From: Herbinix sp.
GTDB lineage: Bacteria; Bacillota; Clostridia; Lachnospirales; Lachnospiraceae
Reading direction: 5' to 3'
DNA: 64,000 nt
Assembly (NCBI GenBank): GCA_029240245.1
Contig: JARBTJ010000006.1
Span: 1-64,000, forward strand
Below are positions 9,256 to 18,539 of the stretch, one piece after another. The stretch's first letter is position 1. The number at the start of each line of letters is the position of its first letter. The notes beneath the pieces are model-generated. The model was not told where the DNA came from and made no database searches. It worked only from the letters and a program-made list of their open reading frames with translations. The translations under genes and the position numbers were made by a program.

Positions 9256-9288
9256 ACAGAAAATATAGGTAAAGGGGAGAAAAATACA

Positions 9289-10374
9289 ATGGATTATAAT
9301 ATCGCCGTGATTCCCGGAGACGGTATCGGTCCGGAAATCATAACAGAGGCAAAAAAAGTCCTGGACCAGATTGGCAGTAAATACGGACATAAGTTTAATT
9401 ACACAGAGGTTCTGATGGGGGGAGTCTCCATCGATGCAGCCGGGGTACCCTTAACGGAGGATGCATTAGAGACAGCTAAGAACAGTGATTCGGTACTACT
9501 CGGTGCCGTAGGAGGTAATGTGGGGCAATCCAATTGGTACAGCCTGCCGCCTCATCTAAGGCCGGAAGCAGGTCTCCTTGCCATCCGAAAGGGCTTAAAT
9601 TTATATGCCAACATCCGTCCGGCGGTACTTTTCAATGAACTTAAAGGTGCCTGCCCATTAAAGGACGAAATAATCGGTAACGGCTTTGACTTTGTGGTGA
9701 TGAGAGAATTGACCGGCGGATTATATTTTGGAGAACGAAAAACCGTAGAAGAAGACGGTATCAGAAAAGCGACCGATACTCTGGTATATGATGAGAAGGA
9801 AATCAGACGCATCGCAAAATGGGCATTTGAAATAGCTAGGAAGCGGAATAAAAGGGTCTGTAGTGTTGATAAGGCAAATGTGCTCGATTCCTCCCGTCTG
9901 TGGAGGCAGGTAACCAAGGAAGTAGCGAGGGATTACCCGGAGATTGAACTAACCGATATGCTGGTGGATAACTGCGCCATGCAGCTGGTAAAAAATCCGC
10001 GACAGTTTGATGTAATCCTGACTGAGAATATGTTTGGAGATATCCTCTCCGATGAAGCAAGCATGATTACCGGTTCCATCGGGATGCTAGCCTCGGCAAG
10101 TCTGGGAGATACGAAGCTAGGTCTTTATGAACCCAGTCACGGCTCCGCACCGGATATCGCCGGGCAAAATAAAGCTAATCCGATCGCGACCATCCTGTCT
10201 GCAGCCATGATGCTTCGATATTCCTTTGATTTGGAGAAAGAGGCTGATCGGATAGAAGCGGCTGTAAAAACAGTTTTAAACAAGGGTTACCGAACCATTG
10301 ATATTATGTCGGAGGGGATGACACTCGTCGGAACAAAAGAGATGGGTGGTTTCATTACCGCGGAGATAGATTAA
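9289..10374 (+). CDS. leuB: 3-isopropylmalate dehydrogenase
   Basis: 361 residues from the ATG at 9289, preceded by AAAGGGGAG. An upstream in-frame start at 9139 would translate the MITE-like element and is rejected. LeuB oxidises and decarboxylates 3-isopropylmalate with NAD+ in leucine synthesis. Visible: [13 protein letters not shown] (residues 4-16), the substrate-loop and catalytic segments [14 protein letters not shown] and [13 protein letters not shown], the metal-binding Asp segment [28 protein letters not shown], and the cofactor segment [18 protein letters not shown]. leuC and leuD follow; leuA is not in the window. Confidence 0.97.
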   Translation: MDYNIAVIPGDGIGPEIITEAKKVLDQIGSKYGHKFNYTEVLMGGVSIDAAGVPLTEDALETAKNSDSVLLGAVGGNVGQSNWYSLPPHLRPEAGLLAIRKGLNLYANIRPAVLFNELKGACPLKDEIIGNGFDFVVMRELTGGLYFGERKTVEEDGIRKATDTLVYDEKEIRRIAKWAFEIARKRNKRVCSVDKANVLDSSRLWRQVTKEVARDYPEIELTDMLVDNCAMQLVKNPRQFDVILTENMFGDILSDEASMITGSIGMLASASLGDTKLGLYEPSHGSAPDIAGQNKANPIATILSAAMMLRYSFDLEKEADRIEAAVKTVLNKGYRTIDIMSEGMTLVGTKEMGGFITAEID

Positions 10375-10519
10375 GATTTTTAAACTCAATCCTAAACCGG
10401 AGCAAAGCATTAACAGGTTTAGTCTTTGAGGAGATGGATGACTAGGTGGAATATTATTGGAAGTTGAAAAAGATGATATATAGTTCGATTATTTCATAAG
10501 AGATAAGGAGGAAATAAGC

Positions 10520-11785
10520 ATGGGAATGACTATGACACAGAAAATATTAGCTGCACACGCCGGACTTGATAAAGTATCCGCCGGTCAGTTGATTGAAGCA
10601 GATTTGGATCTGGTACTGGGTAATGACGTAACTGCACCGGTTGCCATACATGAGATGGAAAAAATGACAATAAAAAAGGTGTTTGATAAGGATAAAATTG
10701 CTTTGGTACCGGACCATTTTACTCCGAATAAGGATATTAAATCCGCAGAACACTGCAAATGCATGCGAGAATTTGCCTATGACCAGGGAATTACCAATTA
10801 TTTTGAAATCGGTGAGATGGGAATAGAGCATGCGTTATTGCCGGAAAAAGGTCTTGTAGTAGCCGGGGATGCGGTAATCGGAGCAGATTCTCATACCTGT
10901 ACCTACGGAGCCTTGGGAGCTTTTTCTACAGGTGTAGGAAGTACGGACATGGCAGCGGGTATGGCGACGGGGAAAGCCTGGTTTAAGGTGCCCTCTGCTT
11001 TAAGATTTGTTCTCACCGGTAAACCTGCTCCCTGGGTTAGCGGTAAAGATATTATTCTACATATCATTGGCAAAATCGGAGTGGACGGAGCCTTATATAA
11101 ATCCATGGAATTTACAGGCGACGGAATACAAAATCTTACCATGGATGACCGCTTTGCCATGGCGAATATGGCAATTGAAGCCGGTGCAAAGAATGGAATT
11201 TTCCCGGTGGACGAGGCAGCTGTCAGTTATATGAAGGAGCACTCCGTTAAGGAGTTTAAAATATATGAAGCGGATGAAGACGCAGAGTATGATGAGACCT
11301 ATGTAATCGACTTGTCCTCCTTAAAACCGACGGTAGCCTTCCCGCATCTGCCCGAAAATACCCGTACAATTGACAATGTTGGAGATATCAGGATTGATCA
11401 GGTGGTAATCGGCTCCTGCACTAATGGTAGAATTGAGGATTTAAGAACAGCTGCTAAGATTTTAGAGGGAAGAAAGGTAGCAAAGGGACTACGTGTTATC
11501 ATTTTCCCTGCCACACAGGCAATTTATCTTCAGGCCATGGAGGAGGGACTTCTTTCCATCTTTATCAAAGCCGGTGCGATTGTCAGCACTCCGACCTGCG
11601 GTCCCTGTCTTGGAGGACATATGGGAATATTGGCAGCAGGTGAGCGTGCGGTAGCAACCACAAACCGCAATTTTGTTGGTCGTATGGGTCATGTGGATTC
11701 GGAGGTTTACTTAGCAAGTCCTGCCGTAGCAGCAGCAAGTGCGGTAACCGGTAAAATCTCGGGACCGGATGCTCTGGGGTTATAA
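10520..11785 (+). CDS. leuC: 3-isopropylmalate dehydratase large subunit
   Basis: 421 residues; AAGGAGG lies 8 bases before the ATG. With LeuD it isomerises 2- to 3-isopropylmalate through a [4Fe-4S] cluster. Aconitase-superfamily motifs are visible: [34 protein letters not shown] with the first cluster Cys, and [13 protein letters not shown] with the other two cluster cysteines, followed by [18 protein letters not shown]. The size fits the shorter HacA-like LeuC type. It lies 145 bp after leuB and about 200 bp before leuD. Confidence 0.97.
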   Translation: MGMTMTQKILAAHAGLDKVSAGQLIEADLDLVLGNDVTAPVAIHEMEKMTIKKVFDKDKIALVPDHFTPNKDIKSAEHCKCMREFAYDQGITNYFEIGEMGIEHALLPEKGLVVAGDAVIGADSHTCTYGALGAFSTGVGSTDMAAGMATGKAWFKVPSALRFVLTGKPAPWVSGKDIILHIIGKIGVDGALYKSMEFTGDGIQNLTMDDRFAMANMAIEAGAKNGIFPVDEAAVSYMKEHSVKEFKIYEADEDAEYDETYVIDLSSLKPTVAFPHLPENTRTIDNVGDIRIDQVVIGSCTNGRIEDLRTAAKILEGRKVAKGLRVIIFPATQAIYLQAMEEGLLSIFIKAGAIVSTPTCGPCLGGHMGILAAGERAVATTNRNFVGRMGHVDSEVYLASPAVAAASAVTGKISGPDALGL

Positions 11786-11818
11786 TAAATGGAATAGTAA
11801 ATCACATTGATAGGAAAG

Positions 11819-11925
11819 TCTATTGCGAACTCATATACGAGTTAAATACGCATATAGTCAATACTGCTCCGGTGCAATCGTTAAGCTCGTTAGTAGCGTC
11901 GGTGCGAAGGAATAGTATGTGTAGA
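11819..11925 (+). repeat. MITE-like element, degenerate and truncated copy 3
   Basis: Begins GTCTATTGCGAAC and keeps a recognisable core (GCTCCGGTGC, GTTAAGCTCGT, GAAGGAATAGTATGTG), but the right terminal repeat is gone. It occupies most of the leuC-leuD gap. Divergence from the copies at 9113 and 49411 suggests an older insertion. Confidence 0.75.
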
Positions 11926-11984
11926 TTTTTAAAAGTATCAATTATATATCTGATTGTTTAAATATAAAATGGAGGTAAAATATT

Positions 11985-12470
11985 ATGAAAGCCTATGGAA
12001 CAGTGCACAAATATGGAGATAACGTGGATACGGACGTTATCATTCCTGCCCGTTATCTAAACTCCTCCGATCCGAAGGAACTAGCGGCAAAATGCATGGT
12101 TGATATAGATAAAGAATTTGTTAACAGGGTAAAACCGGGAGATATCATGGTTGCCAATAAGAATTTTGGCTGTGGCTCGTCCAGAGAACATGCTCCGATT
12201 GCTATTAAGGCCTCCGGTATCAGCTGTGTGATTGCCGAGACCTTTGCTCGCATTTTTTACCGGAACGCTATCAATATCGGACTCCCTATCATTGAATGTC
12301 CGGAGGCAGCTAAGGAAATCGAAGCCGGTGATCAGGTGGAAATTGACTTTGACAGTGGTATTATTTATGACAGGACAAAGGATACTAAGTACCAGGGTCA
12401 GGCATTTCCAGAGTTTATGCAAAAGATCATAAAGGCTGAGGGACTGATTAATTATATTAATCATAAGTAA
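11985..12470 (+). CDS. leuD: 3-isopropylmalate dehydratase small subunit
   Basis: 161 residues, start with TGGAGG upstream. This is the swivel-domain subunit of isopropylmalate isomerase. Characteristic segments are [14 protein letters not shown] near the N-terminus, [19 protein letters not shown] in the middle, and [15 protein letters not shown]. Length matches the short archaeal/clostridial LeuD type. It ends the leuBCD group; a strong terminator follows at 12523. Confidence 0.97.
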   Translation: MKAYGTVHKYGDNVDTDVIIPARYLNSSDPKELAAKCMVDIDKEFVNRVKPGDIMVANKNFGCGSSREHAPIAIKASGISCVIAETFARIFYRNAINIGLPIIECPEAAKEIEAGDQVEIDFDSGIIYDRTKDTKYQGQAFPEFMQKIIKAEGLINYINHK

Positions 12471-12522
12471 GGCTACGGTCAAACATAAAGAATACAACAC
12501 AATAATATAGGATTATTTCAGT

Positions 12523-12577
12523 CAAGGGACTGTTCCAATACCAATTGCTTCTGTTTTGGTATTGGAACAGTCCTTTT
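12523..12577 (+). terminator. strong intrinsic terminator after leuD
   Basis: A nearly perfect 19-bp stem, AGGGACTGTTCCAATACCA paired with TGGTATTGGAACAGTCCTTT around a 12-base loop, followed by TTTTGCATTCTT. It separates the leu genes from the pilus operon. Confidence 0.92.
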
Positions 12578-12590
12578 GCATTCTTATATT

Positions 12591-12735
12591 CCTTGGGATT
12601 CCTTGAAATCCCATGAATTACCTTGAAATCGTGAAATACAACAGGAATTCACATAATACTCATTAGAAATGACATGCAAAAAATGTAAATAAATAGAAAT
12701 ATCCTATTTACAAATTGGAAAAAATAGTATATTAT
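12591..12735 (+). promoter_or_regulatory. promoter region of the type IV pilus operon
   Basis: A good housekeeping-type promoter is visible: TTTACA (12707-12712), 17-bp spacer, TATTAT (12730-12735). Upstream lies a small hairpin, TGGGATT (12594-12600)/AATCCCA (12607-12613), and a repeated CCTTGAAATC. The expected leader is about 225 bases. No c-di-GMP riboswitch pattern, which controls some clostridial pilus operons, was seen. Confidence 0.65.
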
Positions 12736-12967
12736 AGGTTATACACGCGGAATACCAAAATTTAACAAAAATTATCGAACGCAGTATGAATAGTTCCGAA
12801 ATAACAAGAGATTATTGGAAGATCAATAAATATGGTTATTTGTCACGATTTATGTTCCAGAACATGACATTATTATGAATAGCAGTGTAAATAACGTTTT
12901 ATTGATAGACTTCGTGCCGGATGCTCAGCGGCACATGGATCAATATTTGGTACAAAGGAGAATATCT

Positions 12968-14590
12968 ATGAGATTACTAAAATCCTCGGATACAATTAGT
13001 ACATTTGCGGCTAGAAGGGAATGCCTCGGAAATAGAATAATGATTGTAGATGATTCTAAATTTGCGAGAAATATCTTAAAAGATATATTAAAGAAGGAAG
13101 GCTTTGATGTCATTGCAGAGGCGGTAAATGGCTTAGAAGCGATCGAACTGACCAAACAGAAAAGACCGGATTTTATATTTCTTGATGTGGAAATGCCAAT
13201 GCTGGATGGGATTGGGGCGATTCCCAAAATATTAGAGGTAGATTCTCAGGTACATATTATCATGTGCACAGCTATGGGACAAAAAAATATTATCGTGGAA
13301 GCGGCCAGAGCAGGTGCAAAGGATTATGTCTTAAAACCTTATAAAAAAGAAAATATTACAAGGGTATTGAGTGCATTTATAGAATCACAACCGGTAGAAA
13401 GCCAGGTTATACCCTTTTATAATCCGTTAGCTCAATACATCGGTACAGAGACAGATAATATTACAAAAGGTTCTCCAACAATAATGAATGCGGATTTGAT
13501 ACTTGATTGTGTAGATGCACCGGATCACACGAATAATATCATCATGGAGATTATTCCAAAGCCGATTGTAATGGAAATAAAACCAAAACAAATAGTATCA
13601 GAACCGAATATGAACAAACTTGGTGAAGTGAAAAAAGATGCCTCGAATGAACCTGAGAAAACACCTTTCGAGGTAACCGGTTCACCGGATACTGATATGT
13701 CGAATGGTTCAGTTGATACCGGAATGTCGGAAACCTTCGAATCAGGGAATTACTTAGAACCTCTTGTACTCGATGGGGATCTAGAGGATGTCAATACGGA
13801 GGATTATCTCATATCTCTTGACACCGAGGGGAAAGGAAGAACGATACCTACTGCGAACATAATAAAGCCCTTTACTCACACAGAGCAGAACTCACCCGAG
13901 CTACAATCTGCTCCTATTATGGAGTGTTATTGGGACAACGAGAGTGACAATGTAGATCGGGAAGTGATTGAACGGATGAAATCAGATGGAATGGAAGAGG
14001 ACACCCAAGGAGTTATCCCATTTGAGGAACTGGAAGCTTACATAGAAGAAACACTTATTACGAATGAGAATCACAATTCCGGACGGATTGAGGATGAGAA
14101 TCCGGTACATGTTGTTATAAGGCCAGAAGAGGCTACCGTCCTAAAGCCGGACAACTCCTTCGACTATTTATGGAAAAATCGGTTTGCTATTAGTCAAGGT
14201 CATATACTCAATCATCTTCCGACGAATCAAAGAAAGTCCATTTGTCATGTGGCAGATCTTTCGTCCGATGGATATAACCATACGCCGAGGCAGGATCAGG
14301 AGAAAAATATTCTGGCAGGTCTCATAGGCGCATATTTATGCATCGATCACAGAATGAAACAAGATTGTGAGGTACCGGGAAGACGGAAATTTGTCAGTCC
14401 GGCAGCAATACGGTTATTCTCAGTGGCGCATCTCCCAGAAGAAATAAGGTCAGCAAATGAAATAACGATGGCAGATATTTTAAAAGAAAAACCACACCCG
14501 GCTACCGATGAATTATATCTGCAAAAATCAGGTCTTTATCATGCAATCTCTCAACTAGTACAAAGCAAGACAGAAAGAATGTTAGGGTAG
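12968..14590 (+). CDS. response-regulator receiver protein with long unknown C-terminal region
   Basis: About 540 residues from the ATG at 12968, which has AAAGGAG at ideal spacing; an earlier ATG at 12875 lacks a ribosome site. Residues ~20-145 form a CheY-like receiver: acidic pocket IMIVDDSK, phospho-acceptor Asp in FIFLDVEMPMLDG, Thr in IIMCTAMG and Lys in YVLKPYK. Then comes an acidic, low-complexity stretch (about 165-410) and a C-terminal segment (about 420-540) that I do not recognise. No kinase or DNA-binding domain is visible. As first gene of the pilus operon it may steer pilus assembly or twitching by protein contact; that is inference. Confidence 0.8.
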   Translation: MRLLKSSDTISTFAARRECLGNRIMIVDDSKFARNILKDILKKEGFDVIAEAVNGLEAIELTKQKRPDFIFLDVEMPMLDGIGAIPKILEVDSQVHIIMCTAMGQKNIIVEAARAGAKDYVLKPYKKENITRVLSAFIESQPVESQVIPFYNPLAQYIGTETDNITKGSPTIMNADLILDCVDAPDHTNNIIMEIIPKPIVMEIKPKQIVSEPNMNKLGEVKKDASNEPEKTPFEVTGSPDTDMSNGSVDTGMSETFESGNYLEPLVLDGDLEDVNTEDYLISLDTEGKGRTIPTANIIKPFTHTEQNSPELQSAPIMECYWDNESDNVDREVIERMKSDGMEEDTQGVIPFEELEAYIEETLITNENHNSGRIEDENPVHVVIRPEEATVLKPDNSFDYLWKNRFAISQGHILNHLPTNQRKSICHVADLSSDGYNHTPRQDQEKNILAGLIGAYLCIDHRMKQDCEVPGRRKFVSPAAIRLFSVAHLPEEIRSANEITMADILKEKPHPATDELYLQKSGLYHAISQLVQSKTERMLG

Positions 14591-14643
14591 GATCAGGGTG
14601 TGATTTCAAAGCAGGAAAAAAACAAAGGAGGAGTGAAAGCGAT

Positions 14644-15603
14644 ATGCTAATCAGTACATTGGACCTTGATAATATAGAAAGTCTTAATACCGTAATTAAG
14701 GAGAGAAACGATTTATCGGTATTAAATCGTTATGGAGAAAGAGATTTTACAAAGGAGAGCCTGGATGCCCTAAGTCGGATTGGAATGTTGGATATGGAAG
14801 GTAATCTCCTGAATGAGATGAAACCGACCATCCAGCTGTTGTCAAACCCGTATGCGGTAATGAAAGTAATGTTTACCGGTGGGGTAGGGACTTATGAACA
14901 TAATATTAATTATGATCCCTCCTTTCATCATCATGTATCCTTTACTGTCACACCCGGAAGCTTTTCCATTGATGATGAGACAAATCCAATGAGTATTGTG
15001 AAGGTACTGGAGGATTTTGTGGGAAAAAGTAATTTGAAAAGTATCAATCTATCAAGCAAATTTGATACCACACAAGCTCTGGTCATAGCAGCTGTGGTCG
15101 ACATGGAACGTAGATTATCTTTAAGGGCGTTTGTTGATGAATTACCAATGATACATAATAGTTACAGTACGAATATGATTTGGAGAATAATCAATAGCAC
15201 AAGCTCCAGTATTCAATGGTTTGTATCCATCGTCAATGAAGTAATCGGTGAGCATGTAGCCTTATCTCTGTGGCAAGTGCAGGAGGCAGTGGAGCAACTG
15301 ACAGAAAAGGGAGTACTTTTGCAAAATAACAGACAATACAAGCTGGCAGGGGATATTGCCAGTTTACCGGGAAGAATGATTATTGTTGACAATGTATTAT
15401 CCGTCCAAATCGCGAAAAAGAACGCTACTGATGCTGTAGTAAGTTCTGGATTTACCTGTGTCCAGGCAGGAGTTCACGATTTACTATTGATCGATTATAA
15501 CGGTAAGGAAATGGTATTTGAGACAATCACCTCGGTGAGGTTATTAAATTACATGGAACGATTTTTAAGCTGCGAAGACAGTTTTGCTAAGTTGGATGCT
15601 TAA
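14644..15603 (+). CDS. conserved protein of unknown function in the pilus operon
   Basis: 319 residues; AAAGGAGGAG precedes the ATG. I do not recognise a family. No signal peptide or membrane segment is visible, so it is probably cytoplasmic. The N-terminal part is helical and charged; a middle segment (about residues 75-165: FTGGVGTYEHNINY ... NLKSINLSSKFDTTQALVIAAVVDMERR) is followed by a predicted winged-helix-like stretch (about 200-240: ALSLWQVQEAVEQLTEKGVLLQNNRQYKL) and a beta-rich C-terminus. It lies between the receiver protein and pilB, 53 bp after the former, implying a job in pilus control or assembly. Confidence 0.6.
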   Translation: MLISTLDLDNIESLNTVIKERNDLSVLNRYGERDFTKESLDALSRIGMLDMEGNLLNEMKPTIQLLSNPYAVMKVMFTGGVGTYEHNINYDPSFHHHVSFTVTPGSFSIDDETNPMSIVKVLEDFVGKSNLKSINLSSKFDTTQALVIAAVVDMERRLSLRAFVDELPMIHNSYSTNMIWRIINSTSSSIQWFVSIVNEVIGEHVALSLWQVQEAVEQLTEKGVLLQNNRQYKLAGDIASLPGRMIIVDNVLSVQIAKKNATDAVVSSGFTCVQAGVHDLLLIDYNGKEMVFETITSVRLLNYMERFLSCEDSFAKLDA

Positions 15604-15633
15604 TTCGATAATTCCGGTTGGGGGTGACGAAAC

Positions 15634-17343
15634 ATCGATCATAATAAGAAAAAAATCGGTGATTTATTATTAGAAGCTGAGATTATCTCGGAGGAACAGT
15701 TAGACCGCGCGTTACAGATTCAAAAAAAGAATGGCGGACGGCTGGGAAGCATTCTATCCGATTTAAACATTGTTGATGAAACTCAGATCATGGAGGTATT
15801 GGAGTTCCAACTGGGAATCCCCTTTATCGACTTAAATAATATAACCATTACGCCGGAGGTTCAGCGGCTGATTCCATTTCAATTAATCAAACGTCATAAT
15901 GTGGTTCCGATTAAATTAGAGCTGAAGCTTTTATATGTAGCAATGGATGACCCCCTAAATTTCATTGCCATCGAGGATATCAGAATGGCAACGAATTTTG
16001 AGATTGCTCCCGTAATCTCATTTAAGGATGCCATTGCAAATACCATTAATAAATTATACGGAAATGTATCTTCGGATAAAGCGATCAAGGAATTTCAAAA
16101 AGAGTCCAATACCTTGCAGAAACAACAAACAATACAGGAAAACCAATCCTTGGAGGTGGACAGTGCACCGATCGTGCGTCTGGTTAATTCAACGATCGAG
16201 CAGGCAGTATCAGAAGGTGCCAGTGATATCCATGTGGAACCGTTGGAAAATGAAGTCCGTATCCGTTTCCGAGTCGATGGTAAGCTGCATTTGGCGAACA
16301 CGATAACAAAGACAGCCTTGTCAGCGGTAGTAACAAGGATAAAGATCCTGGCTGGACTTGATATAGCTGAAAAAAGAGTACCTCAGGATGGTCGCTGTGA
16401 TTATACGATGAAGGAAAAGATTTATAATATGCGTGTATCCATACTGCCAACCGTTCATGGGGAAAAGGTAGTCATGCGTGTCCTTGATAAAATGAATTTC
16501 CTGATACCCAAAGAAAAGCTGGGGTTTACATCGGCTAATTTGCAAAAATTCGATCAGCTGTTAAGAAATCCCCATGGGATTATACTGATTACCGGTCCCA
16601 CCGGGAGCGGTAAATCAACGACACTTTATACCATGCTCAATGAGTTGAATCAGATTTATGACAATATAACTACCGTAGAAGACCCAGTCGAATATATGAT
16701 TGACGGACTAAACCAGGTCCAGGTGAACACAAAGGCCGGACTTACCTTTGCCGGTGCATTACGGTCCTTCTTAAGACAGGACCCGGACATCATCATGTTG
16801 GGGGAGATCCGGGATGCTGAAACGGTTGATGTTGCTCTTCGGGCGGCAATTACCGGACATCTGGTCTTAAGTACCCTGCATACCAATGACGCGGTAAGTT
16901 CCATATCCAGATTAATTGATATGGGTGTACCGCCCTATATGATCGGAGTGGCACTGATGGGCGTTATTTCCCAGAGACTGCTTCGCAGACTGTGTCCCCA
17001 CTGTTCTTCGGCCTATATACCGGCCGAACATGAACTCAAATATTTAGGATTACCCTTAGGCAGATATACCTTCAAAAGGGCACAGGGCTGTTCTCTATGC
17101 AATAATACTGGCTATAAAGGCAGGATTGCAGTTCACGAGATCCTCCTGATCAATAAAGGTCATCGGGATTTAATCGCCCGGAACGCATCTTCTAATGAAA
17201 TCTTTGATTATTCCGTTAAAACCGGAATGACAACGCTTAAGGTGGAATGCATTCGTTTGCTGATGGAGGGAATTACCTCCTTCGATGAAGTAATGGAGAT
17301 CACATACACACAGGAATATGAAAATGTGTATGAAGAGGGATAA
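15634..17343 (+). CDS. pilB: type IV pilus assembly ATPase
   Basis: The hexameric motor that powers pilin polymerisation at the inner membrane. An N-terminal MshEN/GspE-N domain (IGDLLLEAEIISEEQLDRAL ... LGSILSDLNIVDE) is followed by the ATPase domain: Walker A TGPTGSGKSTT (about residue 322), Walker B DPDIIMLGEIRDAETVD, His box GHLVLSTLHTND, and a zinc tetracysteine site (LCPHC ... CSLCNNTGY). Start problem: the conserved N-terminal domain is open in frame back to a stop at 15625, yet has no ATG, GTG or TTG before the ATG at 15790. I place the start at AUC 15634, six bases after GGGGGTGA, giving 569 residues; from 15790 it would be 517 and lack half the N-domain. Confidence 0.88.
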   Translation: MDHNKKKIGDLLLEAEIISEEQLDRALQIQKKNGGRLGSILSDLNIVDETQIMEVLEFQLGIPFIDLNNITITPEVQRLIPFQLIKRHNVVPIKLELKLLYVAMDDPLNFIAIEDIRMATNFEIAPVISFKDAIANTINKLYGNVSSDKAIKEFQKESNTLQKQQTIQENQSLEVDSAPIVRLVNSTIEQAVSEGASDIHVEPLENEVRIRFRVDGKLHLANTITKTALSAVVTRIKILAGLDIAEKRVPQDGRCDYTMKEKIYNMRVSILPTVHGEKVVMRVLDKMNFLIPKEKLGFTSANLQKFDQLLRNPHGIILITGPTGSGKSTTLYTMLNELNQIYDNITTVEDPVEYMIDGLNQVQVNTKAGLTFAGALRSFLRQDPDIIMLGEIRDAETVDVALRAAITGHLVLSTLHTNDAVSSISRLIDMGVPPYMIGVALMGVISQRLLRRLCPHCSSAYIPAEHELKYLGLPLGRYTFKRAQGCSLCNNTGYKGRIAVHEILLINKGHRDLIARNASSNEIFDYSVKTGMTTLKVECIRLLMEGITSFDEVMEITYTQEYENVYEEG

Positions 17344-17455
17344 GAATAGAGGAACGTAAAGGGGTAAGAGGACGGAGAGGCAAGAGGGTTAGGTAAGCGT
17401 CAGTATAACATAATGGGTAAGAATGTAAACATGAGAATTAAGGAGAACATTTGCT

Positions 17456-18508
17456 GTGAATACAACGGACTTACTGATCAGGGCGGTAGAGTTAAATGCC
17501 TCCGACCTGCATATCACTGTAGGAGTTCCGGGGACAGTCAGAGTCCATGGGAAACTTAAGTTTCTGAACGAAACGAAACTGACTCCTGCGGATACTAAGC
17601 AGATAGTAAAGGATTTAACAAATGAGATGCAATGGGACAAGCTAAATAAAGTAGGCGAAGTGGATTTTTCTTATTCCATACAGGGGCTGAAGCGTTTTCG
17701 GGTAAATGCTTACCGGCAGCGAAATACCTACAGTATAGCTTTACGTCTGGTAAATTCCGACATTCCAAGCTTCTCTGAGTTAGGCCTTCCTCCGGTAGTG
17801 ATGGAGCTTGCCCAGAAAAACAGTGGCTTAATTCTGGTAACCGGACCGACCGGCAGCGGAAAATCAACGACTCTGGCAAGTATGGTAAATGCGATTAACG
17901 AAACGAAGGATAAGCATATCATTACACTTGAGGATCCTATTGAATATTTGTTTCGGCATAAGAAAAGTATCATTGAACAAAGAGAAATCGGAATTGATAC
18001 CATAAGCTTTGCGAATGCACTAAGAGCTTCCCTGCGTGAAGATCCGGATGTAATTTTAGTCGGTGAGATGAGGGATTATGAAACTATTTCCATAGCCCTA
18101 ACCGCAGCGGAGACGGGGCATTTGGTGTTTAGTACCCTGCATACCATAGGTACTATTAATACGGTGGACCGTATCATAGATGTTTTTCCTGCACATCAAC
18201 AGCAGCAGGTGCGGACCCAGTTGGCTATGACAATACAGGGGGTCATATCCCAGCAGCTGCTTACCAGAGCCGATCAGAGGGGCAGAGTAGCAGCCGTCGA
18301 AGTCATGATGGCCAATGCTGCTGTACGTAATATCATTCGCGAAGGCAAGGGGCACATGCTAAACAATACGATTCAGACCAATGCTAAAATGGGAATGAGA
18401 ACAATGGATGATTCCTTGAGCGAGTTATGCAGGCATGGACTGATCAGCTATGAGGACGCTCTTGAACACTGTGTCGATATCGACTATATGAAAAAGTTTT
18501 TGATGTAA
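17456..18508 (+). CDS. pilT: type IV pilus retraction ATPase
   Basis: 350 residues beginning at GTG 17456 with AAGGAGA upstream. PilT depolymerises pili for twitching motility. Motifs: N-terminal PAS-like fold with ASDLHITVG, Walker A TGPTGSGKSTT (about residue 128), ITLEDPIEY Asp box, Walker B REDPDVILVGEMRDYETI, His box GHLVFSTLHTIG, and the PilT-diagnostic AxxTIxRIIDVFP-like segment NTVDRIIDVFPAHQQQQVR. It sits 112 bp after pilB and 31 bp before pilC. Its presence means the pili are probably retractile rather than a pure secretion pseudopilus. Confidence 0.94.
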   Translation: MNTTDLLIRAVELNASDLHITVGVPGTVRVHGKLKFLNETKLTPADTKQIVKDLTNEMQWDKLNKVGEVDFSYSIQGLKRFRVNAYRQRNTYSIALRLVNSDIPSFSELGLPPVVMELAQKNSGLILVTGPTGSGKSTTLASMVNAINETKDKHIITLEDPIEYLFRHKKSIIEQREIGIDTISFANALRASLREDPDVILVGEMRDYETISIALTAAETGHLVFSTLHTIGTINTVDRIIDVFPAHQQQQVRTQLAMTIQGVISQQLLTRADQRGRVAAVEVMMANAAVRNIIREGKGHMLNNTIQTNAKMGMRTMDDSLSELCRHGLISYEDALEHCVDIDYMKKFLM

Positions 18509-18539
18509 TTTTAAGTGAACGAAAGAAGGAATCTTTAGA

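Noticed and set aside
9139-9288. N-terminal extension of LeuB
   Set aside because: The extra 50 codons run through the MITE-like element; LeuB proteins begin at [12 protein letters not shown], and a ribosome site precedes that ATG.
12471-12967. c-di-GMP riboswitch before the pilus operon
   Set aside because: No conserved c-di-GMP-I or -II sequence blocks were recognised in this stretch.
15601-15800. Frameshift at the start of pilB
   Set aside because: Neither alternative frame offers a start followed by coding sequence joining the domain; GTG 15624 meets a stop after six codons. A non-standard start fits better.
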